NCBI GenBank assembly: GCA_025642075.2
Contig: JAODUO010001225.1
Span: 101,895 to 165,894 of the forward strand
DNA from: Ridgeia piscesae
Taxonomy: Eukaryota > Annelida > Polychaeta > Sabellida > Siboglinidae
Direction: 5' to 3'
DNA: 64,000 nucleotides
Of this stretch, positions 1 through 10,175 are shown in pieces. Within the stretch, counting starts at the first letter, position 1; each line of letters starts with the position of its first letter. The position numbers and the translations under genes were made by a program. Below the pieces are notes generated by a model. The model did not search any database and was not told the DNA's origin. It saw nothing but the letters and a program-made list of their open reading frames with translations.

Positions 1-999
1 TACATACATACACACATGCTTTCTTAATCAATAGTATAGCAATTAGGTTCGTGAGAAGGTAAAGTACCCGCGTCTTCAAAGTTAGGGGAACGGCGGGTAA
101 AGTGGGCTCATTAAACCCCGATCGACCTTCATTTGACATTTATATACAAAAATGTTAGCATTTGCTACACTACATAGCTATCCATATTGACTAAGTACAT
201 GCAGAGTCAAGTTACTCTATCTTAATAAATAGAATACGTTAGACGAGTTTTAAAAAGACAGCCATTTTATTATTTTGTAAAACGTGGAAGCCAAAGTGGA
301 CCCCTCACTACGCTATGCGATGCCACTTAATAGTTGGCGCAAATCTCGCACATAAACCCGCTACGCTCATACCCTGCACTTGCATGGTGTGTCCACCGGC
401 CACTCTCCCCTCAATACATCCAGCTCTCGCATTTTCTTCTGGGGAATACAAATATCCGAACAACACAGACAAGGCGCAGTGTCACTAGTTTCCTTCTATG
501 TCTGTTTTTGACGTGTTCTCAGCTTTTGTGTTCCCTCTCTTCTCTGAACCGGTCCATTGTAGGCACATTACCAGTCTTGCCGTGGCCTCGACGTCTTTCT
601 TGTAAGGGCTGCCAGTAATGATCCACTGTAGCCCCATGGGGTACACTTTGACCTCTGGTATAGATTATCGGCTGGACGCCATTTTGGAATTAATGCGTTT
701 ATTCGCTTCAAACTGAAATTGTTCATTCAACTAACTATGGCCTATTGCTCCTTGGACCACATTTACAGTTATGTACCCTGACAATTTATGAAAAGGTGGT
801 GTTTGTAAGGCACATCAATTACTTTAAGAAACGTACCTAATACACATATTTGCTACTCACCGTTTTGCATTCGCGCCAAAGAAACAAATACGACGTTGCT
901 TTGACTGCATGAATCCAGGAATGTTGTGACAGAGGGGGCCCACATTGGCCGAGGCGCCCACTTTACCCGCCCTTCCCCTACATATAACGATCTGTCCGG
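1..999. other. unassigned intergenic DNA
   Basis: I see no coding frame with recognisable similarity, no RNA gene and no clear repeat here. Short open frames exist but look random. The phrase about cccactttacccgcc near 955-975 resembles one near 60-110, so a short repeated unit may be present. Confidence 0.4.
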
Positions 1000-1099
1000 T
1001 CAAATAGCATATGCGCGATGTCGGGCTATTTGTTTGTATTTATCAAGTCTAATCGCGCATACGCAAAGATGAGCTATTTGTCCGTATCCGGATAAATAG

Positions 1100-1548
1100 C
1101 CATGGCCTAATCTCAATTGTGTAAGCCAATCAAACACATGGCAATTGTTTGCTGGCAGATCGGTGCCGAAAACGTTCACAAACGACGTCATAGAAAAGCT
1201 GTGACAGTGAACCATAATAAAAGCGATACGATATTGTCCGCAAACATTAGACAGTGGACTTTGAAGTATCTTGGTGTTGTGAGTTCATTCGGTGCAATGT
1301 TTGTTCATGAAGGTGCGGACCGCGACGTGTTTCGGCGGCAGACCGCACGAACAGAAGTATTCGCCGTGTCCGTCACCGTCCAGGTACAACACTACCCAAT
1401 GTTTGCCCGGTCTGTCGCCGCCGTGCGTGTTGCACTCGAAGGCGGCCGGTAGAGCGTCTATCCTTGCGGGTAGTTCGTCTTTGGGTACGATGGCGAGAAC
1501 GGGCGAGTCGGCGAGCGAGTCCACGGCGATTAGGCAGTGGAACTCCAT
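1100..1548 (-). pseudogene. Polinton/Maverick cysteine protease remnant (copy 1)
   Basis: The minus-strand frame at 1548-1285 reads through PGKHWVVLYLDGDGHGEYF, the core of adenain-type proteases carried by Polinton (Maverick) transposons; the His of the GKHW motif is the expected catalytic histidine. After a frame change the C-terminal part follows at about 1265-1100, with NVCGQY carrying the expected catalytic cysteine and then SFVNVFGTDLPANN. In the family this enzyme processes capsid proteins during virion-like assembly. The frame break means this copy is dead. A second copy lies at 33,950-34,388. The family call rests on motif recognition, not on a search. Confidence 0.75.
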
Positions 1549-1555
1549 GTCCGGT

Positions 1556-1660
1556 GTCCATCAGAAGTCGTAGATCACGTTGCGGTTCTTATCGATTTCA
1601 GGACGGACTCAAACTCGGCGTAGGCGACGACGTTCACGGTGTCTTCAAGTTAGCTGTATG
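1556..1660 (-). pseudogene. Polinton capsid protein, C-terminal stub
   Basis: The minus strand directly upstream of the protease encodes the motif VNVVAYAEFES followed by a short tail. This matches the C-terminal end of the Polinton jelly-roll capsid family (worm F54H12.2-like proteins) and the same stretch at about 34,393-34,650. Similarity stops near 1655, so the rest of the capsid gene is missing in this copy. Capsid-then-protease order agrees with copy 2. Confidence 0.65.
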
Positions 1661-2195
1661 TATATCCATAATTTATATGTTTTGCTTTCTAGTTGATTGA
1701 TGTAGTTACGACTATTGTGTTACAACTCTTACATAAACCTTTAAACATGATTTGAAATACATTCATACAATCTCGTGTTTTATGAGAGAGACGGTGTCGG
1801 GGCATTCATTTCGTTGCAAATTGTAATATCGTTAGAAAATGCCCGGCAGTGTTTGTTTTCCTGTGTTACCTTCAAAATCACCTTCAAATAAAAGTCTCGA
1901 AGATGGGATCGGCGATAATCTTTTTCCTTATCATACGAGTGGTGGTAATAATAATACTTATAAAATGTTATAACATTCTAGAGGACTTTTATATATTTAA
2001 CTGCTCTGCTATAAATGGACCTCGTTCAACGTTCCCTTCATATAGGCATACTTATATACACACTACGGTACAATTCCATATGTTACGTCATTTTGTAGCG
2101 GAAGCGTTATTTGAACATTCGTCGTTTGGTGGTGACCATATTTGACTTTTATTTTACACCTAATTAATACATAATTCGATAGCGTCTTGAACAAC
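1661..2195. other. unassigned AT-rich DNA
   Basis: This stretch lies between the truncated capsid stub and a dispersed repeat. No domain, RNA or repeat is recognised. The 98-codon plus-strand frame near 1849-2145 is low-complexity and probably spurious. Confidence 0.35.
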
Positions 2196-2199
2196 GAGA

Positions 2200-2895
2200 C
2201 CTATTTAATTTGGGATACCTGGCCTTGGACAAAGCGCTTGCTTATCTGAGCCAGATCTCCTCGAACACACAGAGGGAGTAAGTTAGTTAGCAGTGTTACT
2301 CCCCAGTATCCACAAGTGCTAATCTTTGTAACTATTACTAAATAAGGCTTGATTGATCTCACATTGGCATTACTGACTCTTCGCAGAAACCTTTCAGTCT
2401 TGTCTTGTTTGAGTACTGGCCGACACTCCTGGTGGAGTCAAGTGGGCAGGGTTGGGTGCACAAACGTCGCATATTTATTGTGTTATTAGTCGTGTATCAA
2501 AGCTTATCTAAAATGTTGTGGTTTGCACCACCATTGAGGCACTGACACAATAGCAGGCCTTAGCAGCTGCCATCTGGCAGAGCTGGGTAAAAAGGGGCAC
2601 GGTGCATGAAAATCAACGTCAAAAGAAAAGCAAGTCACTGCTAAAGAGGCCTGTTATTTCCAATTACATCTGAGTGCACCTTGGTCACAGGTAACAATTG
2701 ACTAGTTGAGCTTAGCTTCTCTGGTATGCTCAATTCCATTACGGTGAATGACCACAGTGACTTCCAACATAAGTATTTCTATTTGACTTAAAAATATGGT
2801 TAACATAATTTCAGCTAATTAACTGGTTATAAAAGACAGGTGAATGTAAAATCTAAATTGTCATTTATTAATTATCATACCCAATTAAAAGGTTT
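2200..2895 (+). repeat. dispersed repeat, copy 1 (pair at 35,854-37,435)
   Basis: The sequence from ctatttaatttgggatacct to the aattatcatacccaa stretch is closely matched, same orientation, at 35,854-37,435. The second copy is longer because of two extra segments (about 36,177-36,391 and 36,657-37,365). No coding frame survives. In both places it lies near Polinton fragments, so it may be a repeat nested in an ancestral Polinton or part of a wider duplication. Confidence 0.8.
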
Positions 2896-3235
2896 TTTTT
2901 AAATAAAATGAATAATATAAATTAAGTAAAACCAATAAAGAAGATGTTTTTAAATTTTGTCCATGTTATTTGTTCAATGTGTTATGGGTTGCGGGCTGAC
3001 TTTTGGCAAAATAGTGTGGACTGACTTTTGACAAATTTCTGCGGGGCGAACTGCGGGCCAATTTACTGCGGGGCGGTGGGGGAGCGGCCTGAGTTGTAAT
3101 ATGCGGGGCGGGTGCGGGCTTAGATTTCGAGCCCGCGCAGGGCTTTATTAGGGACACTTATTGAACGTCGTCGTCCGGAAAGATGCACACACGTCTCTGG
3201 CGAATTATGTTTGAGATTGAACGAATCTCGCACAA

Positions 3236-3650
3236 ACTTTGCGCGTCCCACATCTACATCTGCGGCGCCAAGCGATCGATATGTGAGGAGTCGCGAAAAT
3301 TCTTGAAGACCACCAAATTTTGATAATTCAGACTGATGGCATGACTCTCCGTGTTCTACGGAAACAGGTTATGTACGAGAACGTGTTCCTTGACGTCTTT
3401 TTTCGTGAACAACATCATCACTCCTTCGTTCGTTTCCGCGATTAGATCATCTATGACCACAAGTTTCCTCGTTGGCATTTGTCATTCGCCGTAACACCAC
3501 GTGATCTTCTCGAATGGCGAATCGATCATCGTAGCGGCGTGACGTAGCATTCGCGTGACGAAAGTAATTTTACCGCACCCCGTCGGACGTGACCATACAC
3601 GTGAACGGGTGCTTCTATCGCGCGTCCATTACCTACTATGACGATCGTGA
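3236..3650 (-). pseudogene. Polinton FtsK/HerA-type packaging ATPase remnant
   Basis: One minus-strand frame carries PTGCGKITFVTRML (degenerate Walker A, about 3566-3592), then FEKITWCYGE, LVVIDDLIAETNEGVMML (Walker B, about 3433-3462) and finally ISLNYQNLVVFKNFRD. These appear in the order expected for the DNA-packaging ATPase of Polinton/Maverick elements. The frame has in-frame stops after CYGE and after HNLFP, and Walker A has Ile where Thr/Ser is expected, so it cannot be active. In the family the enzyme pumps element DNA into capsids. It lies upstream, on the same strand, of the protease and capsid stub. Confidence 0.75.
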
Positions 3651-3885
3651 AGTCGTCTTGTGGTGGATGGTCGTCTGTCACGTGGTGGTGGTGATGATGT
3701 TAGCGGTGATGGCGGAGGAGTTGGCATCGTCCATACGTATCGTGACATGAGACATCAAGAAACCGCCGTCACACCAATGCCAATAACGTTGATGAGGGGA
3801 GACGATAAAGTACAAGACGTACACGACTAGAAACACCACGGTTGCTATACTACCACTACTCTTAACAGAACCCCTCGCGTGCGTG

Positions 3886-4320
3886 TCATGTTGGACTTCG
3901 GATGATCGACGGTGTGACGTCTGTCTTAATAGTCTACATCACGCTTACTTCCCGCTTGATGTCAGGTAGCGCCTCTAATTCTCGCATCCGAGTTAGCGTA
4001 ACTGCATTTCTACCGCACATCAGCGTTTATCTGCACAGACTTGCAGCGTCAGCGATCGATCGTCACACGTTCACTGGACCCATGCTGAGACCGTCCTCAT
4101 AGTGTTTGGCGAAGAAGTATGTCAGGGCCTCGTGTTCCTGGATGTACGTCACGACGGACGAATGATTCATTCGAAAGCCGCGGTTCTTTCCGCTTCCACG
4201 CACACGGTTGGTGAGCAGGTCTAGGAATGCCTGCGAAGTGCTCCGCTTTACGCGGGAGCCTCCCGCTTTTCGCACCCATCTCCCGTCTTCACGCGAGTGA
4301 GACGAAATCTCCAGTTTATG
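3886..4320 (-). repeat. Polinton-associated repeat with a decayed ORF, copy 1 of 3
   Basis: This segment recurs inverted at about 14,090-14,335 and partly at 37,450-37,800. The minus frame ends in FLDLLTNRVRGSGKNRGF and then YFFAKHYEDGLSMG; the same peptide with small changes is readable on the plus strand at 37,450-37,610, so it was once coding. I do not recognise the protein. Its link to Polinton is inferred from position, close to Polinton pieces at two of three sites. Confidence 0.6.
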
Positions 4321-4562
4321 ATTCGTGTGTCCGCCTATGTCGGCGTGTGACCCCGTGTGTCCGTGTGTGTCCGCGTGACTGCGTGTGACCTGTGTGTGTC
4401 CGTGTGTGTCCGCGTGTGACCTGTGTGTCCGCGTGTGTCCGTGTGTGTCCGCATGTGTCCGCATGTGTCCGTGTGTGTTCGCGTGTGTCCGCGTGTGACC
4501 GCGTGTGACCGTATGTATCCGCGTGTGTTCGCGTGTGACCGCGTGTTTCCGCGTGTGACTTT
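4316..4562. repeat. minisatellite (CGTGTGTCC-type), left outer end of element A
   Basis: Imperfect tandem units of about 8-12 bases built on cgtgtgtccg. The reverse complement (cgcggacacacg-type) occupies 11,850-12,215 at the far end of the inverted repeat. The open frames it generates (His/Thr/Arg-rich) are by-products of the repeat. Confidence 0.85.
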
Positions 4563-6060
4563 TGCAACTTTTCAGCGTTTCACCGCGATGGAAATGTCAC
4601 TTTGACATCTTTGCAATTTCATAATATTCTGTGTGAAAACTTGGTCACTTTCTACCATAAAACGAGAACCTTGGTAGTTTTTCTTATGACATACATCATT
4701 TTCATAATCAATTAAAAAAATCTAGAAACATCTTGGGTTGTGACGTCACTTCTTTAAAAACTGGTACCATCTAGCGAATAACTCTGACACTACGTAAGTT
4801 GCTAGCCCCCCAAGACAGCCATTAATTAGGGTTTGACATAGAAAACGGTGGCTTTGACTACTTCCACAACATAATTTCTTTTAAAATGGTGGCTTCGGCC
4901 ACAGTCATAACATACCGTTTAGTGTTTCGATGGGAAAACTTCTCCCCGTTTCACCGCGATTGCTTTGTCACTTTGACGTATTTTTAAAGTCATCTTGGTA
5001 ATTTCATAACATTCTGTGGAAAACTTTGGCATTTTATTTCATAAACCGAGAACAATCTATAAAAATATTGGGTTGCGACGTAACTGGTACCATCTAGTGG
5101 ATAACAATGTCACTACGTTAGACGCTAGCCCCATCAAGCGGACAAAACAGCCACTAGTTAGGGCTGAACATAGAAAACGATGGCTTCCTCTACTTCCCTG
5201 ACATAAATTCTTGTAAAATGGCGGCTTCGGTCACAGTCATAACATACCTTTTAGTGTTTCGATGCGATAACTTTGTCAAGTTTATTTTGCATATTTTACT
5301 AAGCCAACTTTGTATCATTTCACAACTTTTCACCGTTTCACCGCGATGGCTACGTCACTTATTTCTCTAAGTCATCTTGGTACTTTCACAATCTTCTGTG
5401 GGAAAACTTTGGTACTTTCTATCATAAACCGAGAACCTTTGTGGTTTGTCTTAAGACACCCATCATTTTCCTTACCAAATCTAAAAAAATGTAGAACAAT
5501 ATTGGGTTGCGACGTCACCTCTTTAAAACTGATGCCATCTAGCGGATAACTCTGACACTACTTTAGACGCTAGTCCCATCTAGCGGACAAAACAGCCACT
5601 TAATGGGCTTCATATAGATAACGATGGCTTCGACTACTTCCATAACAGAATTTCTTGTAAAAGTGGCGCTTCGGTCACAGTTATAACCTTGGTACTTTCA
5701 TATTCTTCTGTGGGAAAACTTTGGCACATTCTATCATAAACCGAGAACCTTGGTAGTTTTTTTACGATACATATCGTTTTCCTAACCAAATATAAAACAA
5801 TGTGGAAAAATCTTTGGGTTTTTTGGGTGACGTCACTTCTTTAAAAACTGGTGCCGTCTAGCTAATAACTCTGATACTACGTTAGATGCGGACAAAACAG
5901 CCACTAATTTGAGTTCGACATAGAAAACGATGGCTTCGAATACATCCATAACAGAATTTCTTGTAAAGTGGCGACTTCGGTAACAGTCATGATATACCTT
6001 TTTGTGTTTTGTGGCCATAACCTTGACAAATATTGATATTTTACTAAAGTCAACGAGGTA
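4563..6060 (+). repeat. tandem ~350-390-bp units inside the left arm
   Basis: The phrase ttcaccgcgatgg recurs at about 4577, 4948 and 5335. Each time it is followed in order by the aaccgagaac, gggttgcgacgtcac, ccatctagcggataac and gacaaaacagccact stretches, with a fourth, more diverged unit from about 5690. The right arm carries only one to two such units, which largely explains why the arms differ in length. Confidence 0.75.
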
Positions 6061-6313
6061 ATTTCATAACATTTAGCGACTCAACGAGATAAAAAGACGA
6101 ATCTGTTCACTTAAGACCATATTCGTATCATAAGTTCTGTAAAATGGGTCTCCTATCACGTGTAAAACAAAAATTCTTTAAGATTTCGCTTCCGGTAACG
6201 TGCTAAAACATAACTTCCATAAAAAGGACGATTCATCTCACTTCGTGAAAATGGTAGTTTCGACCACAGCCGTAACATAACTTAACGTTTTGAGGTCATA
6301 GTCATGTCTAGTA

Positions 6314-6969
6314 TTCGTATTTTACTAAATCCTTATTGTATCTGTCCAACCAAATCTAGAAAAGTTTCGGTTTGTGACCAAATATTCGGTTGCGACTTCA
6401 CTACGCTAGACGGTAACCCCATCTGGCGAATATTCCTATATTATAAGACAGCGCCATCTACGGATATATCAACCACTAATTAGGGATAGACACAGAAAAA
6501 AACTTGCGTTGCGACATCACTACTATAACAGCTATCGCCATCTAGCGGATAACCTAAACAGTACCTTAGACGCCAGCGCCATCTAGCAATTTTACGATCA
6601 GTTAACCATAACCTTTTTTTAATGTCAAACCCTAGTTAATGTAAATTAATGCAGTGTCTAACCCTAGTTAATGGCTGTTTTGTCTGCTAGATGGAGCTGG
6701 CGCGTCTAATATAGTGTTAAGGTTATCCGCTAGATGGCGCTAGCTGTAAAATAGTAGTGATGTCGCATGACAAGTTTTTACTCTGTCTAACCCTAGTTTC
6801 TGGTTGATTTATCCGGTAGATGGCGCTGTCGTCTAATATAGTGTTAGGATTATCCACCAGATGGGGTTAGCATCTAGTGTAGTGAGGTCGCAACCGAATA
6901 TTTTGTCACAAACGAACATTTTTCTAGATTTGGTTGGAAAATTACGATAATGACTTAGTAAAATACAAA
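6314..6969. mobile_element. nested fold-back (palindromic) insertion
   Basis: The ends are inverted: ttcgtattttactaaat at 6314 and ttagtaaaatacaaa at about 6955-6969. Pairing continues inward (ccaaatctagaaaa against ttttctagatttgg; gccatctagcggataac against gttatccgctagatggc) to a centre near 6625. The right arm of element A lacks this block: there catgtctagta runs directly into gtcaagttgcc in the matching orientation. This shows a discrete insertion of about 656 bases. Its arms resemble the tandem units next door, so it may be an inverted dimer of that unit. Confidence 0.75.
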
Positions 6970-7371
6970 TACTATAGTCAAGTTGCCAAAATGATGACCT
7001 TGCAATGTTAACTACTGTAAACTTGTTTTATGGAAATGAATTTTTTATAGTTAGGAGAGCAAAATTAGCTTGGTTGCACCTTATGCAACCTTGAGCATTT
7101 CTCAGAATTCAAGATGGCGGTCTCGGCCATCTTGAATTTCGGCAAATTTTCAACCTTTGATCTCGATGACATAGAGGGTCGTGTAATACCTCTTTATAAG
7201 GGTTTTCCAGGATGGGGAGTCCATTTCTGGAGTTATTTTTGGGGATACGGTGTCAGAGTGAAGGTCATATCAGAGGTCAAATGTCAAATTTACTTGTACA
7301 ACCTTTAGCATTTCTCAGAATTCAAGATGCATGTATATATTAAGGAAATAAAACATATGTGAATATAAGTG

Positions 7372-7377
<6 letters not shown>

Positions 7378-7443
<66 letters not shown>
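7378..7443. repeat. (AT)n microsatellite
   Basis: An uninterrupted AT tract just 3' of the orphan gene of element A; the gene's frame runs into it as Ile-Tyr repeats. Confidence 0.95.
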
Positions 7444-7445
<2 letters not shown>

Positions 7446-7459
7446 CAAAGAAATGAAGA

Positions 7460-9925
7460 GTAAATTTATTCATCCTGTCATTTCGCTCCCCTTCATCTTC
7501 TTCGATGTCCAACTGCTTGCTGATGAAAGGATTACAGCAGATGTCTCGTCCCTCGCATTTGCACGAGTCCGTGCATGAAACGCCTGCGCTGTTGCAGCTG
7601 CAGCGTGTGCCACTGCATGCTTTGCACTCTGCAGTGCAGCTACAGCTAACTGCATCCAGTAGTGCTTGGGGAGCAACTGGCGCTGTTGAGACGGCCGTTG
7701 TGATGGCGGAGCCTTCGATGTTTCGAGCTTCTTCAGGTGGATCACGTTGGGCCGTGGACTTCCACAGTAGCATCTGAAGATGAGCTCGTAGCACATGCAA
7801 CTGTAGGTTGGCATCAATCGGTGGACATTTCTTCAGTGGCGGAGGTTTCTTATGGCCACGATAGAAGTGACCACCTGCGTCATTAATTGTTGTACATCCC
7901 TTCTGTCCCTAGAGGGGTAAGAATAATGTGTATGCTGTCTCCTGGAGCTGAGCGTGGGTCGCGCCAGGCTTACCGAGCACTTGATCGAGACCTGGTATAT
8001 CTGTCTCTAGGAGCTTGAGCGCTGACTTTGTTCCTCTTCCAAAGGGGTATGACACTGTATCGCAACCTGACAGTGCGTGGATACCGAGAAGTTGACTGCA
8101 CTTTTTGGGGCCTAACCGCTGAACAGTTTCATTGATGTCCAAGACATCACCATTCCACATTTCCATTTGAATCTTGGCGCCAACTCGCATCCTTGATGTC
8201 CAGTACACCAAGAGAACGAAGACGTCGATATCATCAAAGACACAGTCCTGCATGTTGACGAGTTGGGTGTTGTGTGGAAGGGGATAGCTGCATAGAGTTT
8301 GGTTAAGTAGATTCTTGTTCTTGGAATTGTGAAGAATAACTTCTTCTCGGCATGGAATGAAGGTGTTTGGGGTTAGACGTACTTCCTTGGCTCTTCCTCT
8401 TCTCGTCCGCTCATGGTCCTTTGCGCTGGGAGCATCTTGGTTATATCTGTCGAACAGAATGATTTTCTTGGAGACATGAGGGTAGTGGGCCAGTCGAGTG
8501 CCGAAGCTTGCAACCAGGTCTCCTGTAGTCCCTGAGACTGGCCAGACGACGTGGTACAGAAGGTGACCGGCATCAACCAGCACCACGTTTGGAGCACATG
8601 GAGTCATGACAGAGACACTGAGAGACTTGACGAGCACGGCCTTAATTGTCACCCTTCCTCAATTATCAGGGCCGGAGGGATTGGACTCAGTTCAAACTGG
8701 AAGACATCGGCTATATCAATGCTGCACTGCTGCCCTACGACTAACAGCCGACTGAACAGCGTCACGACGTCGTAGATAGCCTTCCCCTTGACAGTGGCTG
8801 CCTTCTAGATCAACTCCATTGTTTTTACCTTCTTCTTTATTGTCTTGTGGAATTCACTGCTTAGCAAATCGGAGAACTGCCTGCTCTGCTCACTCCCGAT
8901 GGCCAATGCGTTCTGAACATTCACTGTGTCTGGCGCCACTTGGCCATTGCATATGTTATAGACAACTGGTTGCTGGCCATTGAGGGGGTGGATCTACTTC
9001 TCCAGCTCCACCGCGATCTTCTTCCAATCGGCCTCGTCCAGTCTCCTTCTTCCCTCTCCTTCCTCCTTGTGCTTATTCTTCTCCTCCCCATCTACTTCAC
9101 CGTGTGGCTTCTGCTCCTCCCCAGATTCATTGTACATATGTTCTATGGCGATGTCAAGATGGGCGCACACACTGAAACTATTCACCCACACAGCATCTTG
9201 CTCGGGGCTCGTTGAAATGCCCTTCATACCTCCAGAACCCTTCCCTCGCTTGATATATGTCTGCTCTCTGAACTGATCTGCTGGCACTGCGGTCCCCCAT
9301 CCGAGTGCCGACAGACATGCGCACCTGCCAGTAGGTCCTCCTTGGCACGCTGGGGAAGGTGCTTCAGCTGTCGCACATACCAGCTCAGGTAGCGGGCATA
9401 ATTGTGGTGACCTGCTGCGAAGAAGTATGGCAGCATTGCCTTGGACAGTGCTGCTGGAGGAGGAAGTCACCGTTCCGCTCTCCGCGCAGGAACATGAGCG
9501 ACAACAGTGTAGGCTTGACAAAGCAGTCCACCCATAGCCTCCCGGTCGGGTGCCCTCTGGCTGTCTCCAGGTAGACATTCAGCTCCTCATATGTCTTGGC
9601 GCCATTCGAGTAGAAATTATGCCGCAACACGGCCATGATGAGACGGTATGCCCGTAGAGCATTGGTCCAGGCCTTTCCGTTGACTATGCTGGTGATGCCA
9701 GCAAACGCTGCACTGATGAGAACGTCCACGCCTGATGCCTTCATCAGTGTTCCTACACAGCCCAGGAAACTCGTGAGAGTGTGCATCACATCCGGGTGAA
9801 GTATGACGTTGGTCCAGCGCAGAGGATCGTTCCATTGGACAAGGCATGCAGTCTGATACAGTTGGAGGTCGACTGTGATGTGGGTGCATCCCAAAACTAT
9901 TGAGAGCCTTCTCGGGATTCACAAG
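7460..9925 (-). pseudogene. orphan transposon-family protein with CRC-like C-terminus (element A gene)
   Basis: The minus strand holds one broken gene spread over several frames: 9894-9385 (VMHTLTSFLGCVGTLM), 9436-9224 (YFFAAGHHNYARYLSWY, then GAHVCRHSDGG), about 9320-8994, and 8652-7470. The last part carries VLVDAGHLLYHVVWP, DDIDVFVLLVY and IHALSGCDTVSYPFG. One in-frame TAG (7909-7911) precedes AGGHFYRGHKKPPP and a cysteine-rich module (7525-7644) ending CEGRDICCNPF, like CRC/tesmin CXC repeats. I recognise this as a large, uncharacterised, highly multicopy protein family of invertebrate genomes. A PIN/FEN-like nuclease fold for the VDAG...DIDV part is only a guess. No DDE/DDD catalytic set is evident. 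It sits alone between two inverted arms, with the CXC end facing the left arm. Frameshifts and stops make it inactive. Confidence 0.65.
7909..7911 (-). other. in-frame TAG interrupting the orphan gene
   Basis: Reading CTC TAG GGA on the minus strand, the same frame is open for over 240 codons before and over 120 codons after this stop, with family-like sequence on both sides. Simple mutational decay is the default explanation because other parts of the gene are frameshifted. Confidence 0.8.
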
Positions 9926-10175
9926 CGTAGTTATTATAGTGTCGGGGTTAGCAGGCGGTTAGTCGAACATCGGTTTGAACACAACCAGTGTATTAGACTT
10001 CTGGGCAGAGCCTGCCACCAAGCGGTCTTGCTGAGCATTGACTGGCCTGTCGTTCCCGTGGACTTGCGACTATTAAGCGGTTCTTGAAAATGAAAAGCTT
10101 GGGACAAGAATATACAACTTACTGTAGAATGGCTCACATATAATCGGTCTATAGAGGTGATTTGTTCCTGGTCTT

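Larger units (their letters stand above)
4316..7297 (+). mobile_element. element A, left inverted arm
   Basis: This arm matches 10,176-12,215 in reverse complement. Anchors: the minisatellite; tttcaccgcgatgg (4577 against the complement near 11,150); the tatagttaggagagc stretch near 7050 (complement near 10,420); and gatgacatagagggtcgtg near 7165 (complement near 10,300). It contains about four tandem units of 350-390 bases (4563-6060) and a nested fold-back insertion (6314-6969). The frame reading IEGRVIPLYKGFPGWGVHFW (about 7170-7230) is conserved in both arms; whether it is coding is unknown. Confidence 0.8.

Noticed and set aside
4316..4562. Telomere-like G/T-rich array
   Set aside because: The unit is cgtgtgtcc-type and irregular, not TTAGGG or a known animal telomere unit, and it is internal.
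4063..4567. His/Thr/Arg-rich open frames (HTRTHADT-type), also at 11,811-12,303
   Set aside because: They are translations of the minisatellite in several frames and on both strands; only the non-repetitive part at 4063-4300 may be old coding sequence.
7114..7308. Conserved frame IEGRVIPLYKGFPGWG as a host gene
   Set aside because: It occurs in both arms of element A as part of the inverted repeat; no evidence beyond being open.
8940..9276. Leu/Ser-rich plus-strand frames with membrane-like segments
   Set aside because: Antisense of the orphan gene's charged linker region.
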